A DNA stretch of 64,000 nucleotides from Streptomyces sp. A 4/2 (GCF_940670765.1 NZ_CALNVW010000038.1:42301-106300); one strand, 5' to 3'; shown: positions 39,749 through 48,319, numbered from the stretch's first letter. The notes: a model not told the origin generated them from the sequence alone. Numbers and translations: made by a program.

Positions 39749-40965
39749 CCGGGCCGCGCAGACATCTGGCGTTCCTGCCCTATCCGGCGTACGGGCACAT
39801 GATGCCGGTGCTGCCGGTGGTGGCCGAACTCGTCGCGCGGGGGCACCGGGTGACCTGTTTCGCCACCGAGGACTTCGAGGAGCGGGTGCGCGCCACGGGC
39901 GCCGAGGTGCGCCCGTACGATCCGCCGCTCTCCTCGGACCCGCCGCCGGAGAACATCGACGCCGACGAGTGCGCCCGCGCCCCGCTCAAGCTGCTCGACG
40001 CGAGTACCGCGGTGCTGCCGACGATCGAGTCGTGCTTTTCCGGGGGGCCGCCGGACGCCGTCGTGTACGACACGACGCTCTGGCTGACCGGACGGCTGCT
40101 GGCCGCCCGCTGGCAGCGGCCGAGCATCCAGCTGTCCCCCACCTTCATCTCCAACGAGCACTTCGACCTGTCCGCGCAGCACCAGGAGTACGCCGGTCGG
40201 GTCGATCCCGCGCACCCGGCCATCGTCGAGTTCGCGGCCCGGCTGACGGAGACCGTCGGCAGCAGTGGGCTGCGGGACGAGCAGAAGGCCGAACTGTTCT
40301 ACGGGCGGCGGGAGTTCACCCTGGCGTTCCTGCCCCGTGAGTTCCAGTTCGCGGGTGCGACCTTCGACGAACGGCACGCCTTCGTCGGACCGACCTGCGA
40401 CGGGCGGCAGGAGGACGGCTGGCAGCCGCCCGCGAGCGGCGCTCCGGTGCTGCTGGTCTCCCTGGGCACCACGGTCAACAACCGGCCCGACTTCTTCCGC
40501 CACTGCGCGAAGGCCTTCGCCGACCTGCCCTGGCACGTCGTGCTGGCGCTCGGTGACCGGGTCGCCCCCGGGGAACTGGGTGAGCTGCCGCCGAACGTGG
40601 AGGCGCACCGGTGGGTCCCGATGGGTGCGGTCCTCGCCCACGCCTCGGTCTTCCTCTGCCAGTCCGGGATGGGCAGCATCATGGAGTCGCTGTACGCCGG
40701 GGTGCCGATGGTGGTCGTCCCGCACCACCCCGAGCAGCACGTCAACGCCCGGCGGCTGACCGAACTGGGCCTGGCCGAGGTGGTGCAGCGCGACGAGGTG
40801 TCCCCGGAGGCGCTGCGGGACGCGGTCGCGCGGGTCGCGGGTGACAGCGGGATGCGGGAGCGCGTACGGGACATGCGGGAGCACGTCAGGGCGGCGGGCG
40901 GGGCGCGCAGGGCGGCCGATGTGATCGAGGAGCGGCTGCGCACCGCTTCCTTGGAGGTCCGGTGA
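39745..40965 (+). CDS. GT1-family (MGT-type) glycosyltransferase
   Basis: The 406-residue GT-B enzyme has YPAYGHMMP at its N-terminus. Its donor-site block reads CQSGMGSIMESLYAGVP, with Gln-Ser where the neighbours have His-Ala, which could change donor handling. It ends PHHPEQHVNARRLTELGLAEV and is the same length as the preceding glycosyltransferase. It is coupled by overlaps to that gene and to the P450. Confidence 0.9.
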   Translation: MTGPRRHLAFLPYPAYGHMMPVLPVVAELVARGHRVTCFATEDFEERVRATGAEVRPYDPPLSSDPPPENIDADECARAPLKLLDASTAVLPTIESCFSGGPPDAVVYDTTLWLTGRLLAARWQRPSIQLSPTFISNEHFDLSAQHQEYAGRVDPAHPAIVEFAARLTETVGSSGLRDEQKAELFYGRREFTLAFLPREFQFAGATFDERHAFVGPTCDGRQEDGWQPPASGAPVLLVSLGTTVNNRPDFFRHCAKAFADLPWHVVLALGDRVAPGELGELPPNVEAHRWVPMGAVLAHASVFLCQSGMGSIMESLYAGVPMVVVPHHPEQHVNARRLTELGLAEVVQRDEVSPEALRDAVARVAGDSGMRERVRDMREHVRAAGGARRAADVIEERLRTASLEVR

Positions 40966-42293
40966 GCGAGCCGCGTACGCACCCGGAGGGCGACCGCACG
41001 CAGGGGGCGGTGCCCGGATCGGGGCCGGTGCCACGGCAGGTATCACCGCCGGTGTCGCCGCCCGTGTCGCCGCCCGTGTCGCCGCCCGTGTCGCTGCCCG
41101 TGGAGCGGGCCTGTCCCTTCGACCCGCCGGCGGAGTACGCCGCGCTGCGGGAGCGCTGCCCGGTCGCGCCGCTGGAGCTGACGGTGGGCCCCGGCGAGGG
41201 CTCCGGCTGGCTGGTCACCCGGCTCGCCGACGCGCGGGCCGTGCTCAGCGACGCCCGGTTCAGCCATCGCAACGAGCTGATCGGCCTGCCGATCCCGCCG
41301 CCGTTCCCGATGACCGCGTACACACCGCCACCCGCGGCACCCGGCGCCTTCATCAAGATGGACCAGCCCGACCACTCGTACTACCGGCGCTTCCTGACCC
41401 GCAGGTTCACCGTGCGCGGGATCGCCGGACTCACCCCGATGATCACCGGGATCGTCCGGGAACAGCTGGACGCGATGGCGAGGGTCGAAGGCCCGGTGGA
41501 CCTCGTCGGCACGTTCGCCGAACCGGTGGCCGTCCGCGTGATGTGCGGGATGCTCGGCATACCGGATGCCGCCCGGGAGCGGTTGAGCACGCACATGGCG
41601 GTGCTGTCGCGCATGACGTACACGGTGGAGGAGCTGATCGCGTCCTGCACCGACATCGCCGAGGTGCTCCAGGAGCTCGTCGAGTCGAAACGGTCCGGAT
41701 CCGGACCGGATCTGCTGAGCGAGCTGGCCCGGGACGGCAGGCTGACCGTCGAGGAACAGACCAATCTCGCCTGGGCGTTGATCGGCGGCGGATTCGACAC
41801 CACCGCGAACATGCTCGCCCTCGGCACCTTCGCGCTGCTCACCCACCCGGAACAGCTCGCCGCGCTGCGGGCCCGGCCCGAGCTGATCGACAACGCGGTC
41901 GAGGAGCTGCTGCGCCACCTGACCATCTCGCACCTCGGGGCCAGCCGGGCCGCGCTGGAGGACGTGGAGCTGAACGGGGCGCGGATCAGGGCGGGCGACA
42001 CGGTGGTGGTGGCACTGCCCGCGGCCAACCGGGATCCCGCGCACTTCCCCGACCCCGACCGACTCGACATCACCGGGGACCCGCAGGGGCATGTGGCCTT
42101 CGGGCACGGCGTGCACCAGTGCATCGGCCAGAACCTCGCCCGCGCCGTGCTGCGCATCGCCTATCCCGCGCTCTTCGACCGTTTCCCCTCGCTGCGCCTG
42201 GCGAAGGCGGCCGGGGACGTGCCGATGCGCGCGGACATGCTGCACTACGGCGTGCACGAGCTGCTGGTCGGCTGGGACGGGAACGACGCATAG
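40962..42293 (+). CDS. Cytochrome P450 (bacterial macrolide/polyketide type)
   Basis: The 443-residue P450 has the I-helix GGGFDTT, an ExxR region around VEELLRH, and the heme loop FGHGVHQCIG with proximal Cys387. It would hydroxylate or epoxidize the polyketide or a sugar. The first 45 residues hold a repeated VSPP segment not found in most family members; the P450 fold begins at ERACPFDPP. GTG overlaps the glycosyltransferase stop (GTGA). The ferredoxin at 45501 is a possible electron donor. A strong hairpin terminator follows. Confidence 0.93.
   Translation: MSEPRTHPEGDRTQGAVPGSGPVPRQVSPPVSPPVSPPVSPPVSLPVERACPFDPPAEYAALRERCPVAPLELTVGPGEGSGWLVTRLADARAVLSDARFSHRNELIGLPIPPPFPMTAYTPPPAAPGAFIKMDQPDHSYYRRFLTRRFTVRGIAGLTPMITGIVREQLDAMARVEGPVDLVGTFAEPVAVRVMCGMLGIPDAARERLSTHMAVLSRMTYTVEELIASCTDIAEVLQELVESKRSGSGPDLLSELARDGRLTVEEQTNLAWALIGGGFDTTANMLALGTFALLTHPEQLAALRARPELIDNAVEELLRHLTISHLGASRAALEDVELNGARIRAGDTVVVALPAANRDPAHFPDPDRLDITGDPQGHVAFGHGVHQCIGQNLARAVLRIAYPALFDRFPSLRLAKAAGDVPMRADMLHYGVHELLVGWDGNDA
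41043..41103 (+). repeat. 12-bp in-frame tandem repeat at the P450 N-terminus
   Basis: Five near-perfect copies of a 12-base unit encode Val-Ser-Pro-Pro repeats (the last is Val-Ser-Leu-Pro). The low third-position divergence suggests recent slippage. The segment lies before the folded P450 domain. Confidence 0.9.
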
Positions 42294-42299
42294 GGGTGT

Positions 42300-42343
42300 G
42301 CCGAAGGGCGGCTGCCGGATGGTTCCGGCAGCCGCCCTTCGGC
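42300..42343. terminator. Strong bidirectional hairpin terminator
   Basis: A perfect 19-base stem with a 6-base loop lies between the convergent P450 and rfbB genes. Outer arms AGGGGT (42292-42297) and ACCCCT (42346-42351) extend the symmetry. It should end transcription from both sides. Confidence 0.9.
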
Positions 42344-42365
42344 GTACCCCTATGACTCCGTGACG

Positions 42366-43328
42366 TCAGCCGGCGTCCGGCGCCCACCAGGACGGGTGGT
42401 CGCGGTACCAGCGCACGGTGGACTCAAGACCGGCGGCGAACTCGTACGCCGGAGTGAAACCGAGCTTGGTGATCTTCCCCAGGTCCAGCGCGTACCGCAG
42501 GTCGTGGCCCTTGCGGTCGGCGACGTACCGGATCAGTCCCGGGTCGGCGCCGCACAGTTCGACGAGCCGGTCGGCGATCGAGGCGTTGGTCACCTCGACG
42601 CCGCTGCCGATGTTGTAGATCTCGCCCGGACGGCCGTCGGTGAGGACCAGTTGCAGCGCCGCGCAGTGGTCGGCGACGTGCAGCCACTCGCGTACGTTGG
42701 CCCCGTCGCCGTACAGCCCGACCGGCCGTCCGCGCAGCAGGTTGGTGATGAACAGCGGGATGAGCTTCTCGGTGTTCTGGTACGGGCCGTAGTTGTTGGA
42801 GCAGCGGGTGATCCGCACGTCCAGGCCGTGGGTGCGCCAGGCGGCCCTGGCGACCAGGTCGCTGCCCGCCTTCGACGCCGAGTAGGGCGAGTTGGGCAGC
42901 AGCGGCTCGTTCTCGTCCCAGCAGCCGGCGTCGATCGAGCCGTACACCTCGTCGGTGGAGACGCACAGCACCGTACGGACCCCGGCCGTCAGGCAGCTGT
43001 CCAGGAGCTGCTGGGTGCCCAGCACGTTGGTGGAGGCGAACGGCACCGCGCCGACCAGTGACCGGTCCACGTGGGACTCCGCCGCGAAGTGCACCACGGC
43101 GTCGTGGCCCGGCAGCACCGAGGCGAGCAGGTCCGCGTCCCGGATGTCGCCCCGGACGAACGTCAGCCGTTCCTGGTCCATCGGCAGGTTCGCCGTGTTG
43201 CCCGCGTAGGTGAGCAGGTCGACGACCGTCACTTCGGCGTCCTCGTACCCGGCGTACTCGCCGGCCAGCATCGCCCGCACGTAGTGCGATCCGATGAAGC
43301 CCGCGCCGCCGGTCACACATACCTTCAT
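42366..43328 (-). CDS. rfbB: dTDP-glucose 4,6-dehydratase
   Basis: The 320-residue extended-SDR enzyme makes dTDP-4-keto-6-deoxyglucose, the branch point for the deoxysugars here. It shows GGAGFIGSH for NAD, the family triad Thr125-Asp126-Glu127, and Tyr149/Lys153 in YSASK. Length is normal. It starts only 15 bases after the mqnC stop and is therefore the last gene of the mqnE-fdx-mqnA-mqnC operon. This ties the futalosine-type genes to sugar biosynthesis. Confidence 0.96.
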   Translation of the reverse strand: MKVCVTGGAGFIGSHYVRAMLAGEYAGYEDAEVTVVDLLTYAGNTANLPMDQERLTFVRGDIRDADLLASVLPGHDAVVHFAAESHVDRSLVGAVPFASTNVLGTQQLLDSCLTAGVRTVLCVSTDEVYGSIDAGCWDENEPLLPNSPYSASKAGSDLVARAAWRTHGLDVRITRCSNNYGPYQNTEKLIPLFITNLLRGRPVGLYGDGANVREWLHVADHCAALQLVLTDGRPGEIYNIGSGVEVTNASIADRLVELCGADPGLIRYVADRKGHDLRYALDLGKITKLGFTPAYEFAAGLESTVRWYRDHPSWWAPDAG

Positions 43329-43343
43329 GTCGACCGTGTCCCC

Positions 43344-44540
43344 TCAGCCGACCGGCAGGACCTTGAGATTCCGGCGGGGTGCGCCGGAGTCCGCGGTCGA
43401 CGACAGGTGCGAGACGACCCGCTCGTCGACCGGGTCGTTGGCCGGGTCGTCGTGCACCCGGAGGATCTCGTACGAGGTGTTGCGCTGGGCCGGTACGCGG
43501 TCGGAGCCGCGGATGAGGTCGATCAGCTCGGGCAGGTTGGAGCGGTGCTTGGCACCGGCCGACGAGACGACGTTCTCCTCCAGCATCACCGAGCCGAGGT
43601 CGTCGGCGCCGTAGTGCAGGGTCAGCTGACCGAGTTCCTTTCCGGTGGTCAGCCAGGAGCCCTGGATGTGGGCGACGTTGTCGAAGAACAGCCGGGCGAT
43701 GGCGATCATGCGCAGGTACTCCAGCGACGTCGCCTGCGTCTGACCCTTCAGGTGGTTGTTCTCCGGCTGGTAGGTGTACGGGATGAACGCGCGGAAGCCG
43801 CCCGTCCGGTCCTGCACGTCACGGATCATCCGCAGGTGCTCGATGCGCTCGGCGTTGGTCTCGCCGGTGCCCATCAGCATCGTCGTGGTGGACTCGACGC
43901 CCAGCCCGTGCGCGGTCTCCATGATCTCCAGCCAGCGCTCGCCGGACTCCTTGAGCGGCGCGATGGCGGTGCGCGCGCGGGCCGGGAGCAGCTCCGCGCC
44001 CGCGCCCGCGAACGAGTCGAGACCGGCGTCCCGGATCCGGCCGATCGCCTCGGCGGTCGACACCCCGGAGATCTTCGACATGTGCGCGACCTCGGAGGCG
44101 CCGAGGGAGTGGATCACGAGCTGCGGGTAGGCCTTCTTGATCGCGGAGAAGGTGCGCTCGTAGTACTCGACGCCGTAGTCCGGGTGGTGGCCGCCCTGGA
44201 ACATGATCTGCGTGCCGCCGAGTTCGACGGTCTCGCCGCAGCGGCGCAGGATGTCGTCGAGATCGCGCTCCCAGCCCGCGTCGGACTTCGGCGGGGCGTA
44301 GAAGGCACAGAACTTGCACGCCGTCACGCAGACGTTGGTGTAGTTGATGTTCCGCTCGATGATGTACGTCGCGAGGTGCCCGCTGTCCGCGAAGCGGCGC
44401 CGGCGTACGGCGTCCGCGGCCGAACCGAGCGCGTGCAGCGGGGCGTCGCGGTACAGCTCCAGCGCCTCGTCGGGCGTGATGCGGCCCCCGTCGGCGGCGC
44501 GGTCCAGAGCAGCGGTGAGATGACTGTTCGGCTGGGCCAC
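43344..44540 (-). CDS. mqnC: Cyclic dehypoxanthinyl futalosine synthase (radical SAM)
   Basis: The 398-residue radical SAM enzyme closes the second ring of the naphthalene skeleton from dehypoxanthinyl futalosine. The cluster motif is Cys71, Cys75 and Cys78 in CVTACKFC within RNINYTNV...AFYAP, diagnostic of MqnC. GTG at 44540 (MAQPNSHL) has AAGG upstream and is preferred over the ATG at 44582. It sits 55 bases downstream of mqnA and 15 upstream of rfbB. A related F420 enzyme (CofH) is unlikely given the MqnC-specific opening ITPDEALELYRDAPLHALG. Confidence 0.93.
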   Translation of the reverse strand: MAQPNSHLTAALDRAADGGRITPDEALELYRDAPLHALGSAADAVRRRRFADSGHLATYIIERNINYTNVCVTACKFCAFYAPPKSDAGWERDLDDILRRCGETVELGGTQIMFQGGHHPDYGVEYYERTFSAIKKAYPQLVIHSLGASEVAHMSKISGVSTAEAIGRIRDAGLDSFAGAGAELLPARARTAIAPLKESGERWLEIMETAHGLGVESTTTMLMGTGETNAERIEHLRMIRDVQDRTGGFRAFIPYTYQPENNHLKGQTQATSLEYLRMIAIARLFFDNVAHIQGSWLTTGKELGQLTLHYGADDLGSVMLEENVVSSAGAKHRSNLPELIDLIRGSDRVPAQRNTSYEILRVHDDPANDPVDERVVSHLSSTADSGAPRRNLKVLPVG

Positions 44541-44595
44541 TTCGGGCCGCCTTTCTTGGGGTGGGGTGGCGGTGCTTCGCACGGGTCGGGGCCCG

Positions 44596-45501
44596 TCAGA
44601 CCGTCCGGCCGGTGTCCATCAGCCGGAGTGCGACGTCCGGGCGGAAGCCCGCTCCGGCGCCGCCGACCCGGCGGGCGAATTCCCGGAGACCGGCCAACTG
44701 CCGTTCTCCCAGGCTGAAGTCGAGCGCGGAGAGGTAGTAGCGCTTCAGGGTCTCGGCGTCGAACTCCTCCCAGCGGGCGGCCTTGGTGCAGACCTCGTCG
44801 ATCTCGGCGAGGAACAGTTCACGGGAGGCGAGGAATCCGGCGTGGACCTCGCGGACGAGGACGTCGTTGCGGGCCAGGAAGTCGCGGCGGGCCGCGAAGA
44901 CCGCGAAGACGAAGGGCAGGCCGGTCCACTCCTGCCACATCTGGCCCAGGTCGTGCACTTCGAGCCCGAGGGTGCCCGCTTCGAGGAGTGAGGCGCGCAG
45001 GGCGGCGTCGCCGATCACCACCGCGGCCGGGGCGCCGGACATCATGGTCGGCAGGTCGGGCGGGCAGCTGAAGTACTCGGGCCGCACGCCCACGGATTCG
45101 GCGAGCAGCAGCTCGGCCAGGCGTACCGAGGTACGGCTGGTGGTGGTGCAGGCGACCGGGACGCCGTCGAGCTCCTTCAGCGGCACCTTGCTGACCAGCA
45201 GGCAGGACATCACGGGCCCGTCCGCGCCCACCGCGATGTCCGGCAGGACGACCAGGTCGTCGGCGTTGCGCAGATACTCCATGACGCTGATCGGGCCGAT
45301 GTCCAGCTCGCCGGAGACCAGCGCGTCGCTCAGCCGCTCCGGGGAGTCCTTCCGCAGGTCCAGGTCGAGCAGGTTCCCGGTGCGGGCGAGGCCCCAGAAC
45401 AGCGGGAGGCAGTTCAGGAAGTCGATGTGCCCGACGCGCGGGCGGCGCAGGGCGGCCCGCGGTCCCTGCCCGGCGGGGCGCCGGTCGGTGGTCTCCAGCA
45501 T
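44596..45501 (-). CDS. mqnA: Chorismate dehydratase
   Basis: The 301-residue periplasmic-binding-fold enzyme of the MqnA family dehydrates chorismate to 3-[(1-carboxyvinyl)oxy]benzoate. Typical stretches are VGHIDFLNCLPLFWGL, GELDIGPISVMEYLRN and VIGDAALRA. About 20 Arg-rich residues precede the conserved part. The ATG overlaps the ferredoxin stop (ATGA), so the two are co-translated. The product could feed menaquinone or, by itself or after MqnE/MqnC, an aromatic building block for the cluster. Confidence 0.92.
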   Translation of the reverse strand: MLETTDRRPAGQGPRAALRRPRVGHIDFLNCLPLFWGLARTGNLLDLDLRKDSPERLSDALVSGELDIGPISVMEYLRNADDLVVLPDIAVGADGPVMSCLLVSKVPLKELDGVPVACTTTSRTSVRLAELLLAESVGVRPEYFSCPPDLPTMMSGAPAAVVIGDAALRASLLEAGTLGLEVHDLGQMWQEWTGLPFVFAVFAARRDFLARNDVLVREVHAGFLASRELFLAEIDEVCTKAARWEEFDAETLKRYYLSALDFSLGERQLAGLREFARRVGGAGAGFRPDVALRLMDTGRTV

Positions 45502-45794
45502 CAGGCGTCGACCGCGTTCGGTCCGTACACTTCGACGCCGTCGCTCACCCGGCGCACGTGGATGCACTCCCCCGGGCACTCGGTGACGGAGTCGGTGACG
45601 TCGCGCAGGGCGGGCACCGGGACCGGGACCGCCGAGCCCTCCTGCTGCCGCAGTTCGCCGTCGGCGCCCTTGACGTAGGCGAGCCCGTCGATGTCCAGCT
45701 CGAAGACATCGGGGGCGTACTGGCAGCAGATGCCGTCTCCCGTACACAGATCCTGGTCTATCCAGACCTCAAGGGTCTCGTCCCGCGCAGTCAT
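45501..45794 (-). CDS. Small ferredoxin (single cluster, P450/radical-SAM partner type)
   Basis: The 97-residue ferredoxin has Cys17, Cys23, Cys24, Cys73 and Cys77. The DQDLCTGDGIC...APDVFELD opening and the CPGECI end resemble [3Fe-4S]/[4Fe-4S] ferredoxins that serve bacterial P450s. Its position between mqnE and mqnA, overlapping mqnA by four bases, makes it a candidate reductant for the radical SAM enzymes MqnE and MqnC. It could equally supply the P450 at 40962. A ferredoxin inside an mqn operon is not, to my knowledge, the usual arrangement. Confidence 0.9.
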   Translation of the reverse strand: MTARDETLEVWIDQDLCTGDGICCQYAPDVFELDIDGLAYVKGADGELRQQEGSAVPVPVPALRDVTDSVTECPGECIHVRRVSDGVEVYGPNAVDA

Positions 45795-45847
45795 CTCACA
45801 CCTACCGGTCGTTGGGTGATTCCGGGCATGGTCGGATCCGTCACGGG

Positions 45848-47011
45848 TCAGACCCGCATGGGCTGCGGGGACTCCCGGCGGTCGGCGTCCGGGCCGTCGA
45901 ACTCGTTGACGATCTCGTAACGGGTGTTGCGCTCGACGGGCTTGAAGCCGGCGTCGCGGATCAGGTCGAGCAGACCTTCGCGGGACATCTTGTCCGGTGT
46001 GCCGTAGGCGTCCGCGTCGTGCGTGATCTTGTACTCGACGACCGAACCGTCGATGTCGTCGGCGCCGTGGTTGAGGGCGAGCTGGGCGGTGCGCAGCCCG
46101 TGCATGACCCAGAAGACCTTGACGTGCGGGACGTTGTCGAAGAGCAGCCGCGAGACCGCGAAGGTCTTCAGCGCCTCGGCGGACGTCGCCATCTTCGTCC
46201 GCGCCATCAGCTTGTTGCGCACCACGCCGTCCATCGAGTCGTGGAAGTCGTGCTGGTAGCGCAGCGGGATGAAGACCTGGAACCCGCCGGTCTCGTCCTG
46301 GAGTTCACGCAGCCGCAGCACGTGGTCGACGCGGTGGCGTGGCTCCTCGACATGGCCGTACAGCATCGTGCAGGGCGTCTTGATGCCCTTCTCGTGGGCG
46401 AGGCGGTGGATGCGCGACCAGTCCTCCCAGTGGGTGGCGTGGTCGACGATGTGCTGCCGGACCTCCCAGTCGAAGATCTCGGCGCCGCCGCCGGTCAGCG
46501 ACTCCAGACCGGCCTCGATCAGCTCGTCGAGGATGTCGGAGGCGGAGAGCCCGGAGATCGTCTCGAAGTGGTGGATCTCGGTGGCGGTGAACGCCTTGAG
46601 GGAGACGTTCGGGAGCGCCTTCTTGAGTTCGCTGAGCGAGCGGGGGTAGTAGCGCCACGGCAGGTTGGGGTGCAGGCCGTTGACGATGTGCAGCTCGGTG
46701 AGGTTCTCGCCCTCCATCGCCTTGGCGAGGCGCACCGCGTCCTCGATGCGCATCGTGTACGCGTCCTTCTCGCCCGGCTTGCGCTGGAACGAGCAGTAGG
46801 CGCACGAAGCGGTGCACACGTTCGTCATGTTGAGGTGACGGTTGATGTTGAAGTGGACGACGTCGCCGTTCTTGCGCGTACGCACCTCGTGGGCGAGGCC
46901 GCCGAGCCACGCCAGGTCGTCGCACGCGTACAGCGCGATGCCGTCCTCACGGCTGAGCCGTTCGCCGGCCCGGACCTTCTGCTCGACCTCGCGCTTGATC
47001 CCTGCGTCCAC
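45848..47011 (-). CDS. mqnE: Aminofutalosine synthase (radical SAM)
   Basis: The 387-residue radical SAM enzyme joins SAM-derived adenosyl radical to 3-[(1-carboxyvinyl)oxy]benzoate, giving aminofutalosine. The cluster motif is Cys66, Cys70 and Cys73 in CTASCAYC, within FNINRHLNMTNV...SFQRKPGEKDAY, diagnostic of MqnE. GTG at 47011 (MDAGIKRE) has GAGGAG upstream. It heads the operon that runs through ferredoxin, mqnA and mqnC to rfbB. It looks like a standard actinobacterial MqnE, so it could be functional in menaquinone synthesis as well as in the cluster. Confidence 0.93.
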   Translation of the reverse strand: MDAGIKREVEQKVRAGERLSREDGIALYACDDLAWLGGLAHEVRTRKNGDVVHFNINRHLNMTNVCTASCAYCSFQRKPGEKDAYTMRIEDAVRLAKAMEGENLTELHIVNGLHPNLPWRYYPRSLSELKKALPNVSLKAFTATEIHHFETISGLSASDILDELIEAGLESLTGGGAEIFDWEVRQHIVDHATHWEDWSRIHRLAHEKGIKTPCTMLYGHVEEPRHRVDHVLRLRELQDETGGFQVFIPLRYQHDFHDSMDGVVRNKLMARTKMATSAEALKTFAVSRLLFDNVPHVKVFWVMHGLRTAQLALNHGADDIDGSVVEYKITHDADAYGTPDKMSREGLLDLIRDAGFKPVERNTRYEIVNEFDGPDADRRESPQPMRV

Positions 47012-47333
47012 CCGTGCCAACTCCTCAGGTATGTGTTCTTCGGTGCCCGATGGGGAACAACGGCCTGATGTGCGCGGACGTGCGGAGGGACGCTGCGACG
47101 AACTGTCGGTACGCGTCCGCCCCTCGGGCGTGATGTGACATTCCCGCGAAGCACAACACCCCAGGCGAGTGAGGCTCAATCATGGCGGACACGCCCCTAA
47201 GGAATTCCCTACAGGCCAACGGCCGGACAGTGACCGGGACCTGCGGAACGCAGCCCTTCGCTACTGTCAACTCCCGTTAACCGCTGGATGGTTCAGAACC
47301 GGGCACACGCACCGGTGCAAGGAGGCTTGACAC
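47012..47333. promoter_or_regulatory. Divergent intergenic region with the best candidate operator
   Basis: This 322-base gap separates mqnE (left) from the DUF6069-type gene (right). CTAAGGAATTCCCTAC at 47197-47212 matches CTVGGGAWWTCCCBAG at 14 of 16 positions by eye, the best match in the window. Read leftward there is a TTGACA at about 47263-47268, without an obvious -10. AAGGAGG eight bases before the ATG at 47334 is a strong ribosome site for the rightward gene. Nothing else is seen. Confidence 0.5.
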
Positions 47334-47762
47334 ATGTCGAACACGAGTACCGCGACCGGCGGCACGGCGACCCGCAGAGGCGCCGGAAGACAGCGGATCG
47401 TGACCGTGGTGGTGGCGACCCTCGCCACGGTGGTGGTCTGGCTCCTCGCCCACTCGGCCTTCGGCGTCGACATCGAGGTGAAGACGAACGGGTCCGCATC
47501 CTCGGTGCAACTGCCCGCGGTCATCTTCGCCACGCTCGTTTCCGGGCTGCTCGCCTGGGCATTGATCGCTCTGCTGGAGCGCAGGCCGTCCGGAGGACGC
47601 AAGGCCTGGGTGATCATCGCCGTGGTGGTGTTCCTGCTGTCGCTGGTGGCCGGACCGGGCAGCGGAGTCACCACGTCGGCGAAGATCGCCCTGGCCTGCC
47701 TGCACACGGTGGCAGCGCTGGTACTCGTTCCCGGCCTCGCACGAACCGTCAGGAAAGGCTGA
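47334..47762 (+). CDS. Small integral membrane protein, DUF6069-like
   Basis: The 142-residue protein has four predicted membrane segments (near residues 22-43, 60-80, 92-110 and 118-135). After a short Arg-rich cytoplasmic start, residues 45-60 are a polar external loop (DIEVKTNGSASS). This layout matches DUF6069 proteins of Streptomyces, whose function is unknown. Only four bases separate it from the next gene, so the two form a small operon between the mqn and ThDP units. No direct link to the cluster can be shown. Confidence 0.7.
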   Translation: MSNTSTATGGTATRRGAGRQRIVTVVVATLATVVVWLLAHSAFGVDIEVKTNGSASSVQLPAVIFATLVSGLLAWALIALLERRPSGGRKAWVIIAVVVFLLSLVAGPGSGVTTSAKIALACLHTVAALVLVPGLARTVRKG

Positions 47763-47766
47763 ACCC

Positions 47767-48243
47767 ATGCCCCCCACACTCACTCTGACGAAGAGTCATG
47801 GATCGTACGTACTGGAGGGAACCGCGGGCGAAGCCTCGCTGGAGACCGGAAAGTCGATGCGGCGCGGTGAGATCACCGTGAACGGCCGGACCCTGCCGGT
47901 CGAGGTCAACAACCCCCGGCGGACCGGGATAACGGTCGGCGGCAGCTCGCCGGTCCTCCGCCTCGACCACCAGGACAGCTTCCTCCCCGGCAGCGGCAAG
48001 GCGGTGCAGTGGGAGCTGTCGAGGAGCTTCCGCGGCTACCGCGCCGCGGTCGTCAGCGGCGGCGACCGGATCGACCTGTGGCTGCCCAAGTTCCACGGCA
48101 AGTCCGTCGAGGTGAAGGTCGACGGTGACTGGGACCAGCTCGAACTGGTCGCGCTCTCGGCGTGTTTCGCGGTGCTGTCCCGGCGCCGGGGCGACGCCTT
48201 CCGGGCGATGGCCGTGGCCGGCGCGACCGGACACGGTCACTGA
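47767..48243 (+). CDS. Hypothetical protein, beta-rich (LURP/scramblase-like look)
   Basis: I do not recognise this 158-residue protein with confidence. It is predominantly beta: short alternating hydrophobic stretches such as LTLTKSHGSYVLEG, a middle segment with LRLDHQDSFLPGSG, and a C-terminal helix (LVALSACFAVLSRRR) that could be a buried or membrane helix. The arrangement recalls tubby/LURP-one barrels, but that is only a visual impression. It is probably co-transcribed with the membrane protein before it. A strong hairpin terminator follows. Confidence 0.65.
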   Translation: MPPTLTLTKSHGSYVLEGTAGEASLETGKSMRRGEITVNGRTLPVEVNNPRRTGITVGGSSPVLRLDHQDSFLPGSGKAVQWELSRSFRGYRAAVVSGGDRIDLWLPKFHGKSVEVKVDGDWDQLELVALSACFAVLSRRRGDAFRAMAVAGATGHGH

Positions 48244-48273
48244 CCCGAGGCCGCCGCTCGACGGAGCAACAGG

Positions 48274-48319
48274 GGGAAAGATACCCGGGCCGGACCGCTC
48301 CGGCCCGGGTATCTTTCCC
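48274..48319. terminator. Strong hairpin terminator
   Basis: A perfect 20-base stem with a 6-base loop, starting GGGAAAGATACC, lies 31 bases after the hypothetical gene. It separates the small operon from the ThDP-enzyme operon. Confidence 0.88.

Noticed and set aside
43344..47011. F420 cofactor genes (CofG/CofH) as an alternative identity for the radical SAM pair
   Set aside because: The cluster motifs and flanking sequence (NYTNVCVTACKFCAFYAP; NMTNVCTASCAYCSFQ), together with the adjacent mqnA, fit MqnC and MqnE far better.
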